In this document: positions 36,144-44,949 of the stretch, piece by piece
Layout of the letters: every line of letters starts with the position of its first letter
Position numbering within the stretch: the first letter of the stretch is position 1
Source: Symbioplanes lichenis
Lineage (GTDB): Bacteria > Actinomycetota > Actinomycetes > Mycobacteriales > Micromonosporaceae
NCBI RefSeq assembly: GCF_030709675.1
Contig: NZ_JAUZQD010000005.1
Span: 62,001-126,000, forward strand
Direction of reading: 5' to 3'
Length of the DNA: 64,000 nucleotides
Made by a program: the position numbers and the translations under genes
Notes under the pieces: generated by a model
What the model was told of the DNA's origin: nothing
The model's input: only the letters and a program-made list of their open reading frames with translations
Database searches by the model: none

Positions 36144-37630
36144 GCACCGAAGCGCTCTACGGGGTCTTCCACACCGGGCACGTGCGGGTGGCGCTGCCGC
36201 TCGACGAGCTGCGTGAGGTCATCATGCGGCCGCCGAGCTTCAGCAAGCTGCCCACCACGGCCGAAGGGCTGCTCGGGGCGGTCAACCTGCGCCACATCGT
36301 CATCCCGGTGCTCGACCTGTGCCGGCTCGCGGGCTACGCGAACGACGACGACCGGAACGGCAAGGTCATCGTCATCGTCGGCCTCGGCCAGGGCGAGCAG
36401 ATGTTCGGGCTGCTGGCCGAGGAGATCGAGGGCGTCGCGAAGATCCCGCGGGAGGCGCTGCAGCAGACCACGGTCGCCGGCGGCCGGCCGGCGCTGTTCT
36501 CGCACACGTTCGAGCGCCCCGAGGACGGCGAGGTGGTGTCGCTGCTCGACGCCCACGCGATCACCGAGCTGCCGGGCGTACCAGTCGTGCGCGACACCGT
36601 CAGCCGCACGGCGATCACCGGCGCGGGGGAGAACACCAAGGACAATTCCCGGCGTACGGTCCTCCTGTTGCGTTGCGGCCCGATCGGACTGTGCATCGAC
36701 GTCGGCCACGTCTACTCGGTGATCCCGCAACTCACCCTCCACCCGTCGCCGCTGGACGGGGTCACCTGCCGGGGCGTGGTGCACCTGCACGACAAGGCGG
36801 TGCCGGCCGTCGACCCGTTGAAGCTGCTCGGGCTGGGCTCGGTGCCGGACGACGGGAACCTGCGCGGGCTCGTGATCGCCATGCCCCGGGGCCTCGTGGT
36901 GCTGACCGTGTCGGACATCGCGGACATCACGTCCGTACCGGTGGGGGAGGTTCTGCCGTTGCCTCCCGTCGGCATGCGCAAGGACGGGTTCCTCACCGGC
37001 GTGCTCCGGACCGCGGAAGGTGACCAGCACCTGTTGCTCGACGGGGAGGCGTTGCGGGCGGACGCCGAGCTGGACACGCTCGGCAGTCTGGGCGTACCTC
37101 TGGCGGGGTCTGCCCCACCGCCCGCGTCGGTGGCCGCCGCCTCCCGGGAGAAGGTCACCGGGCCGGAGGGCCGGCGGGTCGTGCCCAGCGTGCGCAAGTT
37201 CCTGACCTACAGCGTGGGGATGGAGGCGGCGACGCCGCTGGCGCAGATCACCGAGATCCTGCCCTATCCGCAGCACGCGATCGGGCTGGACAGCGGGGGT
37301 GCGCTGCTCGGCGTCTTCACCCACCGCAAGCTGTCCGTGCCGCTGCTCTCGCTGCCGGCGCTGCTCGGCATCCACGACGCGCCCGATCCGGCGACCGCGC
37401 GGGTGCTGCTGATCGACGCGCCCAGCGGCGAGCTGCTCGGCTTCGTCGTGCCGGCCCTGCACGCGATCGAGGACTCGGTCTGGGAGGAGAGCGACCGCGA
37501 GGACACCGGCGACCCGGGCGCGCTGCTGCAGCGGGGCCCGCTGGTGAAGATCGGCTCCGAGGCTCAGGGGCGGCTGCTGCCGAACATCGACCTCAGCGCG
37601 CTGGCCGCCGCGGAGCTGTCGGTGGCGTGA
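36140..37630 (+). CDS. Triple CheW-domain chemotaxis coupling protein
   Basis: GTG start overlaps the chemoreceptor stop by four bases. 496 residues with three CheW-like SH3 modules: about 6-150 ([32 protein letters not shown]), about 168-310 ([40 protein letters not shown]) and about 345-490 ([36 protein letters not shown]). CheW couples receptors to CheA. Three linked modules could bridge several receptors or kinases in an array. No CheA is encoded in the window. The 3' end overlaps the convergent MFS gene by 38 bases. Confidence 0.92.
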   Translation: MSTEALYGVFHTGHVRVALPLDELREVIMRPPSFSKLPTTAEGLLGAVNLRHIVIPVLDLCRLAGYANDDDRNGKVIVIVGLGQGEQMFGLLAEEIEGVAKIPREALQQTTVAGGRPALFSHTFERPEDGEVVSLLDAHAITELPGVPVVRDTVSRTAITGAGENTKDNSRRTVLLLRCGPIGLCIDVGHVYSVIPQLTLHPSPLDGVTCRGVVHLHDKAVPAVDPLKLLGLGSVPDDGNLRGLVIAMPRGLVVLTVSDIADITSVPVGEVLPLPPVGMRKDGFLTGVLRTAEGDQHLLLDGEALRADAELDTLGSLGVPLAGSAPPPASVAAASREKVTGPEGRRVVPSVRKFLTYSVGMEAATPLAQITEILPYPQHAIGLDSGGALLGVFTHRKLSVPLLSLPALLGIHDAPDPATARVLLIDAPSGELLGFVVPALHAIEDSVWEESDREDTGDPGALLQRGPLVKIGSEAQGRLLPNIDLSALAAAELSVA

Positions 37631-38915
37631 CGTCCTCGTCGTGCCGTGTCTCGGTCGACGTCGGCGACTTGGTGAGCGTCGGGGACACGCGCAGCTCGGA
37701 CGCTCTTCGCTCGCGGGCCGGGCCGGAGATCAGCTGGCCGGCCGCCACGATCACGCCGAGCACCGCGCACGACAGCCAGAGCACCGTGCTGCCCGCGTGC
37801 TCCTGGGCGAACCCGCCCACGACCGGGGCGAGCGCACCGCCCGCCGACCACGACAGCGAGCTGACGCCCTGGTAGCGGCCGCGCAGCAGCGACGGGGACA
37901 GCTCCGCGACCAGCGCCGAGTTGGACGGGCTCTGCAGCATCTCGCCCAAGGTCCACACGACCACCGTGAAGACGTAGAAGCCCACCGAGCCGCCCGCGAA
38001 GGCGTTGAGACCGAAGCCGATCCCGAGGATCAGCGTCGCCAGCGCCAGCACGCGCGACCGGTCGTAGCCCTCGATGAGCTTCGGGACGAACAGCTGCCCG
38101 GCGACGATCATCAGCCCGTTGACCGCGATCACCCAGCCGAAGGTCGCCGCGCCGAGGCCGTCCTCGGCCATCGCGATGGGCAGCGTCGTCTGGTGCTGCA
38201 TGACGACCAGGACGATGAGGAAGTTCAGCGCCAGGAAGCTGACGAACACGCGGTCGCGGAAGACCGTACCGAGGCCCGGGCCGTTTCTCCGGGCCTTCCG
38301 GGCGCGTACGGCAGGCCGCGTCTCACGCAGGAAGACCAGGGTCACGACGGCGGTGACCAGCGTCGTGCCCGCGTCGATCACGAAGAGCAGCAGATAGTCG
38401 GCCTGCGCGGCGACGCCCGCGAGCACGGCCGAGGCGGCGAACCCGAGGTTGACCGCCCAGTAGTTCAGCGAGAACGCCCGGACCCGGTCGCGGTCGGGCA
38501 CCACGTCGATCATCATCGCCTGGAAGGCCGGGCGGACCCCCTCGGCGAACATGCCCAGCAGCAGCGTGCAGACCAGCAGCTGCCAGAAGCCGTGCGCGAA
38601 GCCGAGCGTCAGCATCAGCGCCGCCGCCCCGAACTGCGCGGTCAGCATGGTCGGCCGGCGCCCCCAGCGGTCCGAGAGCACCCCGCCGGCCAGCGTGCCC
38701 AGGCCGCCGCCGACGCCCCACGCGCCGATCACCAGGCCGGCCTTGCTGGTGCTCAGGCCGACGTCCTGGGTCAGATAGATCGCCAGGTAGATGAGGACGA
38801 ACGAGCCCAGCCGATTGATCAGCGTGCCGCCCCAGAGGAACCAGAACTGCCGGGGCAGACCGCCCGCCGCCTCCCGCAACCACCCGCGCACGCTTCCGCC
38901 CCCATGTGTAAGCAC
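37593..38915 (-). CDS. MFS transporter, paralogue of the one at 31716
   Basis: Twelve-helix transporter of 440 residues with the A-loop GGVLSDRWGRRPTMLTAQFG. The N-terminus (FWFLWGGTLINRLGSF) is closely similar to the 31716 transporter. The GTG at 38915 is the longest start; the GTG at 38891 has GGGGGCGG nearby and may be the real one, which would leave CTTACACATG as leader. The C-terminal 30 residues are charged and lie antisense to the end of the CheW gene. Substrate unknown. Confidence 0.88.
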   Translation of the reverse strand: MLTHGGGSVRGWLREAAGGLPRQFWFLWGGTLINRLGSFVLIYLAIYLTQDVGLSTSKAGLVIGAWGVGGGLGTLAGGVLSDRWGRRPTMLTAQFGAAALMLTLGFAHGFWQLLVCTLLLGMFAEGVRPAFQAMMIDVVPDRDRVRAFSLNYWAVNLGFAASAVLAGVAAQADYLLLFVIDAGTTLVTAVVTLVFLRETRPAVRARKARRNGPGLGTVFRDRVFVSFLALNFLIVLVVMQHQTTLPIAMAEDGLGAATFGWVIAVNGLMIVAGQLFVPKLIEGYDRSRVLALATLILGIGFGLNAFAGGSVGFYVFTVVVWTLGEMLQSPSNSALVAELSPSLLRGRYQGVSSLSWSAGGALAPVVGGFAQEHAGSTVLWLSCAVLGVIVAAGQLISGPARERRASELRVSPTLTKSPTSTETRHDEDVTPPTAPRRPAR

Positions 38916-39074
38916 TGATCATGTCCGCCGCACTTACAACCTAGGGGACCGCCCGGGCGCGGCGCATCGGGATGTCAACGTGTCGGACGCCACCCTCGCG
39001 GCCGCCTTTCCACGGTGTGGTCCGGGCCGCGGGGTCGGCGGACGTCCGGGCCCGGGCTGGGGCAGGATGGGGTC

Positions 39075-39821
39075 ATGACTGGGACCCTTGTGCTGCTGCG
39101 CCACGGCGAGAGCGAGTGGAACGCCAAGAACCTCTTCACCGGCTGGGTCGACGTCGACCTCAACGCCAAGGGGGAGACAGAGGCCCGGCGCGGCGGTGAG
39201 CTGCTGAAGGAGCACGGGCTGCTGCCCGACGTCGTGCACACCAGCGTGCTGCGCCGCGCGATCCGCACCAGCGAGATCGCCCTGCACACCGCCGACCGGC
39301 ACTGGATCCCGGTCAAGCGGCACTGGCGCCTCAACGAGCGCCACTACGGTGCCCTGCAGGGCAAGGACAAGAAGCAGACCCTCGAGGAGTTCGGCGAGGA
39401 GCAGTTCATGCTCTGGCGCCGGTCCTACGACGTCCCGCCGCCCCCGATCGACGACAACGACGAATACTCCCAGTTCACCGACGCGCGCTACGCCGCCCTG
39501 CCGCCGGAGCTGAAGCCGCGCTCCGAGTGCCTCAAGGACGTCCTGCTGCGCGCCCTGCCCTACTGGTACGACCAGATCGTCCCGGACCTGCGCGCCGGCA
39601 AGACGGTCCTCGTCGCCGCCCACGGCAACTCGCTGCGCGCCATCATCAAGCACCTGGACCAGATCTCCGACGAGGCCATCGCCAAGCTGAACGTCCCCAC
39701 GGGCATCCCGCTGCGCTACGACCTCGACGACAACCTCACCCCCACCACCCCCGGCGGCGCCTACCTCGACCCCGAAACGGCCAAGGAAGCCGCCGCCGCG
39801 GTCGCCAACCAGGGCCGCTGA
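39075..39821 (+). CDS. gpmA: 2,3-bisphosphoglycerate-dependent phosphoglycerate mutase
   Basis: Glycolytic interconversion of 3- and 2-phosphoglycerate. ATG at 39075 after GGATGGGG gives 248 residues. Phosphohistidine motif [18 protein letters not shown] (about 7-24, His10), [12 protein letters not shown], the [12 protein letters not shown] segment and a second catalytic histidine in [11 protein letters not shown] are all intact. Placement next to phoU/senX3/regX3 is the common actinobacterial arrangement, interrupted here by an IS30 remnant. Confidence 0.97.
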   Translation: MTGTLVLLRHGESEWNAKNLFTGWVDVDLNAKGETEARRGGELLKEHGLLPDVVHTSVLRRAIRTSEIALHTADRHWIPVKRHWRLNERHYGALQGKDKKQTLEEFGEEQFMLWRRSYDVPPPPIDDNDEYSQFTDARYAALPPELKPRSECLKDVLLRALPYWYDQIVPDLRAGKTVLVAAHGNSLRAIIKHLDQISDEAIAKLNVPTGIPLRYDLDDNLTPTTPGGAYLDPETAKEAAAAVANQGR

Positions 39822-39839
39822 CCCACGACGTCATCCACA

Positions 39840-39866
39840 CCGGGCGGTCATCCACCGGCCGCCCGG
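39840..39866 (+). terminator. Hairpin after gpmA
   Basis: CCGGGCGG (39840-39847) pairs with CCGCCCGG (39859-39866) around an 11-base loop, 18 bases after the stop. No T-tract. Confidence 0.5.
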
Positions 39867-39881
39867 CCGGGTCGTGGCTGC

Positions 39882-40050
39882 GTGCGAGACGCCCTGCTCC
39901 CCAGCCCTGAACACCTCGCTGCCGCGGCCGCCGAACTCAACGGCCGGCCACGGATCACCCTCGGCTGGGAACCCCCGCCGAACGCCTGGTTGAACTCCTC
40001 GACCAAGACGCTGGTGCAACGCCCCTCTGAAACCACGGAGGGCGGGCTGG
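39882..40050 (+). mobile_element. Fragment of an IS30-family transposase (C-terminal end)
   Basis: The translated + strand reads AAELNGRPRITLGWEPP, the hallmark C-terminal motif of IS30-type transposases (AAELNNRPRKTLGW...). It is followed by remnants that lose the motif. No catalytic DDE region, inverted repeats or target duplication are visible in the 303 bases between gpmA and phoU, so this is debris. The DNA around the motif is closely similar to that at 45900-45950. Confidence 0.6.
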
Positions 40051-40063
40051 GCGAGTCGGCGAA

Positions 40064-40096
40064 AAGGCCGGGATGCCCCCGTGGCATCCCGGCCTT
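40064..40096 (-). terminator. Strong intrinsic terminator after phoU
   Basis: A perfect 14-bp stem (AAGGCCGGGATGCC / GGCATCCCGGCCTT) with a 5-base loop. On the minus strand it is followed by TTCGCC after a short T run. It lies 29 bases after the phoU stop. Confidence 0.85.
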
Positions 40097-40124
40097 CTCC
40101 TCACCCCTGAGAAGTGCGTGCGGC

Positions 40125-40778
40125 TCAGTCCTGCAGGTCGACCGGCGTGCCCGTGATCAGGTAGATCATCTGCTCGCCGGAGTTGACGGCGTGGTCGGCG
40201 TAGCGCTCGTAGAAGCGGCCGAGCAGGGCGCCGTCGATGGCGGTCTCGGCGCCGTAGGGCCAGTCGTCCGCGAGCATGATCTTGAAGAGATCGCGCTCGA
40301 GGTCGTCCATGGCGTCGTCGTCCTTCTCCAGCTCCGCGGCGAGCTCGGCGCTGGGGTTGGCCAGGACGGTGATCATTTTGTCGGCCATCCGGTCGGCGAC
40401 CTCGGCCATCTGCTGGAAGACCGGGCGCAGCTCGGCCGGGACGGCCGGCGACGGGTGGCGGCGCAGGGCCGTCTTGGCGACGTGCTCGGCGAGGTCGCCC
40501 ATGCGCTCGATGTCGGCGGAGATGTGCAGGGCGGTGATGACCATCCGCAGGTCGGAGGCCACCGGGGCCTGGCGGGCAATGGTGTCGGCGACCTTCAGCT
40601 CGACCTGGCTGTAGATCTCGTCGACCTCGGCGTCGCGGGCGAGCACCCCCTCGGCGGCTTCCCGGTCGGCGGTCAGCAGGGCGCTCGTCGCCTTGCGCAG
40701 CGCGGCACGGACGGCCTCCGCCATGGTCACCAGCAGGCGGCTGACCTCGTCGAGGTCCGCCTGAAATCCTTCGCGCAT
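40125..40778 (-). CDS. phoU: Phosphate signalling protein PhoU
   Basis: PhoU links the Pst transporter to the phosphate two-component system and lowers signalling when phosphate is ample. The 217-residue product has two three-helix bundles with E/DxxxD metal-site motifs (ERMGDLAEHVAKTALRR and its C-terminal counterpart FYERYADHAVNSGEQMIYL). It is transcribed divergently from senX3-regX3, the standard actinobacterial arrangement, and shares a 209-base control region with it. Confidence 0.96.
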   Translation of the reverse strand: MREGFQADLDEVSRLLVTMAEAVRAALRKATSALLTADREAAEGVLARDAEVDEIYSQVELKVADTIARQAPVASDLRMVITALHISADIERMGDLAEHVAKTALRRHPSPAVPAELRPVFQQMAEVADRMADKMITVLANPSAELAAELEKDDDAMDDLERDLFKIMLADDWPYGAETAIDGALLGRFYERYADHAVNSGEQMIYLITGTPVDLQD

Positions 40779-40877
40779 GATTACGTCCCGGGTTGGTAGG
40801 GCCGCCGCACCTTCTCGCCGGCAGCCGTGATGAGCAAGCTTGCCAGGGCTACGGTAGGAGTGCCCGGCGGCCTCGGC

Positions 40878-40915
40878 GTGAACGCCGGTGAACGACGCCG
40901 GACCGAGTGATGAAC
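40878..40915. promoter_or_regulatory. PHO-box-like direct repeats between phoU and senX3
   Basis: GTGAAC at 40878 and 40888 and a related ATGAAC at 40910 lie in the same orientation. Spacings are 10 and 22 bases. GTTCAC/GTGAAC direct repeats about 11 bases apart are the core of actinobacterial PhoP/RegX3 sites. Autoregulation is inferred. Confidence 0.5.
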
Positions 40916-40987
40916 ATTCCTCGAAGCGCGCCGGATATGTCCGTTTAGCCTTAGGGTCCAGGTAAACAATGACCCTACGATCGCTGC

Positions 40988-42286
40988 GTGGACACGGTGA
41001 CCGGCATCCTTCTCCTCCTCATCGGCCTCGCCGTCGGCGTGGTGGCGGGGTTCCTGGTGTCCCGTCGCCGGTCGTCCGGAGCTGGCATCTCGTCCGGCCC
41101 CTCCGCGGCCGGACCGAGCGAGGGGGGTCGCAAGATCGACACGGACGAGGGGCCGGGCAAGACCGGGCTCAAGGGCCTCGGTCGCAAGAGCCTGGACTCA
41201 CTGCGGGTCGGCGTGGTCGTCCTCGACGGCGACGACGAGCCCGTCCTGGTCAACCCGGCCGCCCGGGCGATGGGCCTGCTGCGCTCCGGTGGGGCGCCCG
41301 GCACGATCGCGGCGCACCCCATCCTGCGCACGCTCGCGGGCCAGGTGCGGCGCACCGGCGTACGCCGGGAAGTGGAACTTGATCTGCCCCGCGGCCGGGC
41401 CGGCAGCGCCAGCGCGCCGCTCGGCCTGCACCTGCGGGCGGTGGCGCTGAACTCGACCCACGTGGCCGTCGAGGCGGCCGACGTGACCGAGTCGCACCGG
41501 CTGGCCCGGGTGCGGCGCGACTTCGTGGCCAACGTGAGCCATGAGCTCAAGACCCCGATCGGCGCCCTGCAGCTGCTGGCCGAGGCGCTGCTCGACGCCA
41601 CCGAGCTGCCCTCCGCCGAGCTCGGCGAGCAGTCCGAGGACCTGATCGCCGCCCGGCGCTTCGCCGACCGCATCCACCACGAGTCCGCCCGGATGGGCCG
41701 GCTCGTCAACGAGCTGCTCGAGCTGACCCGCCTGCAGGGCGCCGAGCCGCTGCCCACCCCCGAGCCGGTCGCCCTCGACTGGGTCATCGCCGAGGTCATC
41801 GACCGCACCCGCACCACGTCCTCGGCGAAGAACATCGAGGTCTCCTACGCCGGGCCCAAGGGCGCGACGGTCTACGGCAGCGACAGCCAGATCGCCACCG
41901 CGGTGACCAACCTCGTGGAGAACGCCATCGCGTACTCGGGCGAGGACACGCGGGTGTCCCTGACCATGCGCCAGGACGACGACTTCATCGAGATCGACGT
42001 GACCGACCAGGGCATCGGCATCGCCCCGCACGACGTCGACCGCATCTTCGAGCGGTTCTACCGGGCCGACCAGGCGCGATCCCGCTCCACCGGCGGCACC
42101 GGCCTCGGCCTCGCCATCGTCAAGCACATCGCCACCAACCACGGCGGCCGCGTCGAGGTGTCCAGCAAGCTCGGCGGTGGCTCGACGTTCACCTTGCGCC
42201 TACCGGCGCGACCCCCGGAAACCCCGCTGCCGTTACCGGCCGCGATTGAGATCGAGTCCGGCGCGGCCGGACTTCCCTCGGCCTGA
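40988..42286 (+). CDS. senX3: Phosphate-sensing histidine kinase SenX3
   Basis: 432 residues, GTG start. One N-terminal membrane helix (about 5-25), a PAS-like region (60-160), then HisKA with His185 in NVSHELKTPIGALQLLAEAL. HATPase motifs are VTNLVENAIAYSG (N box), DVTDQGIGIAPHD (G1) and STGGTGLGLAIVKHIA (G2). Pairing with RegX3 and divergence from phoU identify the phosphate-responsive system rather than a generic kinase. The next gene begins 30 bases downstream. Confidence 0.95.
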   Translation: MDTVTGILLLLIGLAVGVVAGFLVSRRRSSGAGISSGPSAAGPSEGGRKIDTDEGPGKTGLKGLGRKSLDSLRVGVVVLDGDDEPVLVNPAARAMGLLRSGGAPGTIAAHPILRTLAGQVRRTGVRREVELDLPRGRAGSASAPLGLHLRAVALNSTHVAVEAADVTESHRLARVRRDFVANVSHELKTPIGALQLLAEALLDATELPSAELGEQSEDLIAARRFADRIHHESARMGRLVNELLELTRLQGAEPLPTPEPVALDWVIAEVIDRTRTTSSAKNIEVSYAGPKGATVYGSDSQIATAVTNLVENAIAYSGEDTRVSLTMRQDDDFIEIDVTDQGIGIAPHDVDRIFERFYRADQARSRSTGGTGLGLAIVKHIATNHGGRVEVSSKLGGGSTFTLRLPARPPETPLPLPAAIEIESGAAGLPSA

Positions 42287-42316
42287 CGGCCGGCGGACCA
42301 GGAAAGGAAGCCTCCA

Positions 42317-43000
42317 TTGGCTCGCGTGCTCGTGGTCGAGGATGAGGAGTCGTTCTCCGACGCCCTGTCGTACATGCTCCGCAAGGAGGGCTTCGAGGTC
42401 TCGGTCGCAGCGACCGGCACCTCGGCGCTGACCCAGTTCGACCGGACCGGTGCCGACATCGTCCTGCTCGACCTCATGCTGCCCGAGATGTCCGGCACCG
42501 AGGTGTGCCGGCAGCTGCGGCAGCGCTCCGCCGTCCCCATCATCATGGTGACGGCCCGCGACAGTGAGATCGACAAGGTCGTCGGCCTCGAGATCGGTGC
42601 CGACGACTACGTCACCAAGCCCTACTCGCCGCGCGAGCTCGTCGCGCGGATCCGGGCCGTGCTGCGCCGCCAGGGCGCGGAGGCCCCCGAGGTCACCACC
42701 CCCACCCTGGCCGCCGGGCCGGTCCGGATGGACGTCGAGCGCCACGTCGTCACCGTGGACGGCAGCGGCGTGCAGCTGCCGCTCAAGGAGTTCGAGCTGC
42801 TCGAGCTGCTGCTGCGCAACGCCGGCCGGGTGCTCACCCGCGGCCAGCTGATCGACCGGGTCTGGGGCGCCGACTATGTGGGCGACACCAAGACGCTGGA
42901 CGTGCACGTCAAGCGGCTGCGCTCGAAGGTCGAGCCCGAGCCGTCGGCGCCGCGCTACATCGTGACCGTGCGGGGTCTGGGCTACAAGTTCGAGCCCTGA
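42317..43000 (+). CDS. regX3: Phosphate-responsive regulator RegX3
   Basis: OmpR-type response regulator of 227 residues with a TTG start at 42317 (GGAAAGGAAG 6-15 bases upstream). Receiver: VVEDEESF, phosphoacceptor Asp52 in LLDLMLPEMSG, and VTKPYSPREL. The C-terminal winged helix has LPLKEFELLELLLRNAGRVL and TLDVHVKRLRSKVE. It is expected to control pst and other phosphate genes. It converges with the next gene, with nine bases between stops. Confidence 0.95.
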   Translation: MARVLVVEDEESFSDALSYMLRKEGFEVSVAATGTSALTQFDRTGADIVLLDLMLPEMSGTEVCRQLRQRSAVPIIMVTARDSEIDKVVGLEIGADDYVTKPYSPRELVARIRAVLRRQGAEAPEVTTPTLAAGPVRMDVERHVVTVDGSGVQLPLKEFELLELLLRNAGRVLTRGQLIDRVWGADYVGDTKTLDVHVKRLRSKVEPEPSAPRYIVTVRGLGYKFEP

Positions 43001-43009
43001 TCGGCCCGC

Positions 43010-43873
43010 TCACTCCTGCGGCGGGGTGGCCGGTTCACGGCCGCCCTGCTGCCGCGGCGGCATCGCCGCGGCCGTCGCCGGGTGCACGGCGACGATGCCG
43101 AGGGCGAGCCGCTGGTCGCAGAGGCGGGCCAGCTCGTCGTAGGCGTCCTGCCCGATGAGGGCGATGAGCTCCGGACCGTAGGACTTGTACATCGGCTCGG
43201 TGCCCACGTGCGCGTCCGGCGACGAGGTGCACCACCAGTCGAGGTCGTGCCCGCCCGGCCCCCAGCCGCGCCGATCGAACTCGGTCAGCGTGGAGAGCAG
43301 ATACTTCGTGCCGTCCGGCCGCTTCGTCCAGTCCTGCTCCCGGCGTACGGGCAACTGCCAGCACACATCCGGCTTGTACGTCAGCGGGTGCACGCCGTCG
43401 CGCAACGCCTGGGCGTGCAGAGCGCAGCCGCCGCCCCCGGCGAAGTCGGCGTCGTTGAGGAACACGCACGGGCCGTCACCCGCCTGGGTGGCCGTCCGCC
43501 GGGCCGGCTTCGACCCGTCGATCGTGTCCAGCTCCGTGTAGTTCTTGAAACCCTTGCGATAGTGCTGCCAATTCTCCGGCGTCAGCTTCGCCGCGGCGGC
43601 CTTCGTCCTGTTCTCGTCGTCGGCGTCGGTGAAGAACGCCCCGTGCGAGCAGCAGCCCTCCTGCGCGCGCCCGGCGATGATGCCGTGGCAGGCCGAGCCG
43701 AAGACGCAGGTCCAGCGGGACAGCAACCACGTCAGGTCGGCCCGGACGACATGCTGGTCGTCGGCCGGATCGGTGAACTCGATCCACTCGCGGGGGAAGT
43801 CGAGCTCGACCTCGCGGGCACGGGCGGCGGCCGCGTCGTCCATGACGATGCGGACCTGGGTACGGCGACTCAC
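43010..43873 (-). CDS. Conserved Cys-rich hypothetical protein
   Basis: 287 residues. Cysteines group in CVFGSACHG (about 56-63), GCCSHG (73-78), a [20 protein letters not shown] stretch (about 138-157) and VCWQLP, with His residues beside several. This resembles the YkgJ/DUF3109-like cysteine clusters that bind zinc or an iron-sulphur cluster. Proteins of this type recur beside senX3-regX3 in actinobacteria. No enzyme signature is visible, and the function is unknown. Confidence 0.72.
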   Translation of the reverse strand: MSRRTQVRIVMDDAAAARAREVELDFPREWIEFTDPADDQHVVRADLTWLLSRWTCVFGSACHGIIAGRAQEGCCSHGAFFTDADDENRTKAAAAKLTPENWQHYRKGFKNYTELDTIDGSKPARRTATQAGDGPCVFLNDADFAGGGGCALHAQALRDGVHPLTYKPDVCWQLPVRREQDWTKRPDGTKYLLSTLTEFDRRGWGPGGHDLDWWCTSSPDAHVGTEPMYKSYGPELIALIGQDAYDELARLCDQRLALGIVAVHPATAAAMPPRQQGGREPATPPQE

Positions 43874-43946
43874 CTGCGACAGCGTACGCGCGTACCCGTG
43901 AAGTCACCCGGCGGCGGGCCGCTCGCGAGCTGTTCTCCCCGGCCTG

Positions 43947-44012
43947 CTTCCTGTCCACGGCCTTCCTGTCCACGGCGGCGGTTGCTCCTTTCGCGGCGGT
44001 TGCTCCTTTCAC
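43947..44012. repeat. Two adjoining tandem repeats in a divergent promoter region
   Basis: A perfect 15-bp duplication (CTTCCTGTCCACGGC at 43947-43961 and 43962-43976) is followed immediately by an 18-bp duplication (GGCGGTTGCTCCTTTCGC at 43977-43994 and 43995-44012, one mismatch). It lies between the genes starting at 43873 and 44059. Confidence 0.85.
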
Positions 44013-44058
44013 GGCGGACGCGACTGGCAGCGGTGTGCGGCCGGACTACCCTTGAGGC

Positions 44059-44880
44059 GTGAGCTCGAGTGTCCCGGTACTCCTGTCCAGCTCCTCGGTC
44101 TTCCCCGAGCCGACCGCGGCCGCGTTCGAAATGGCGGCCGCGGTCGGCTACGACGGCGTCGAGGTCATGGTGTGGACCGACGCCGTGAGCCAGGACGCCG
44201 GCGCCCTGCAGGGGCTGTCCCAGCACTACGGCGTGCCGGTCCTCTCGGTGCACGCCCCGTGCCTGCTCGTGACCCAGCGGGTGTGGAGCCCCGACCCCTG
44301 GGAGCGCCTCGCCAAGGCGGCCGAGCTCGCCGAGACCCTGGGCGCCCCGACCGTCGTCGTGCACCCGCCCTTCACCTGGCAGCGCGACTATGCCCGCAAT
44401 TTCGTCCCCGGGCTGGCCAAGGTGCAGGCCAAGCACCCGGACATCACCTTCGCGATCGAGAACATGTTCCCGGTACGCATGGCCGGCCGCACCTTCGTCC
44501 CCTACCAGCCCGGCTGGGACCCGACCGAGACCGGCTTCGACGCGTACACGCTGGACCTCTCCCACTGCTCCGCCGCCCGCACCGACGCCCTGGCCCTGGC
44601 CGACCGGATGGGCGCCGGCCTCAAGCACGTCCACCTCGGCGACGGCAGCGGCGAGGGCCGCGACGAGCACCTGGTCCCGGGCCGCGGCAACCAGCCGTGC
44701 GCCGAGCTGCTCCGCTCCCTCGCGGGCCGCGGCTTCACGGGCTCGGTCGCTCTGGAAGTCTCCACTCGTAAGGTGACAAGCCGCGACGTCCGCGAACGTG
44801 ATCTTCGCGAGTCCCTGGAGTTCGCCCGCCGCCACCTGACCCCGGCCGGCACCAACACCCCGGCGACCACGCACGCCTGA
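44059..44880 (+). CDS. TIM-barrel sugar-phosphate isomerase/epimerase family protein
   Basis: GTG at 44059 with GAGG just upstream; 273 residues. The xylose-isomerase-like AP-endonuclease-2 barrel is recognisable from VGYDGVEVMVW near the start, VVVHPPF, FAIENMFPVR and the metal-ligand pair LDLSHCSAA and LKHVHLGDGSGEGRDEHLVP. This last segment is strongly conserved in the group. The reaction is unknown. It stands alone, with a frameshifted gene downstream. Confidence 0.87.
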   Translation: MSSSVPVLLSSSSVFPEPTAAAFEMAAAVGYDGVEVMVWTDAVSQDAGALQGLSQHYGVPVLSVHAPCLLVTQRVWSPDPWERLAKAAELAETLGAPTVVVHPPFTWQRDYARNFVPGLAKVQAKHPDITFAIENMFPVRMAGRTFVPYQPGWDPTETGFDAYTLDLSHCSAARTDALALADRMGAGLKHVHLGDGSGEGRDEHLVPGRGNQPCAELLRSLAGRGFTGSVALEVSTRKVTSRDVRERDLRESLEFARRHLTPAGTNTPATTHA

Positions 44881-44949
44881 CCGCCCGCGGTCCATCGCCC
44901 CAGCTCAGTAGGCTCCTGACCACGATCGACCGCGACCCGGAGCCGCCTG

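Noticed and set aside
43476..44012. Minus-strand frame reading through the tandem repeats into the Cys-rich gene region
   Set aside because: It is out of frame with the Cys-rich protein and its repeat peptide (KGATAAKGATAA) is the translation of non-coding tandem DNA.
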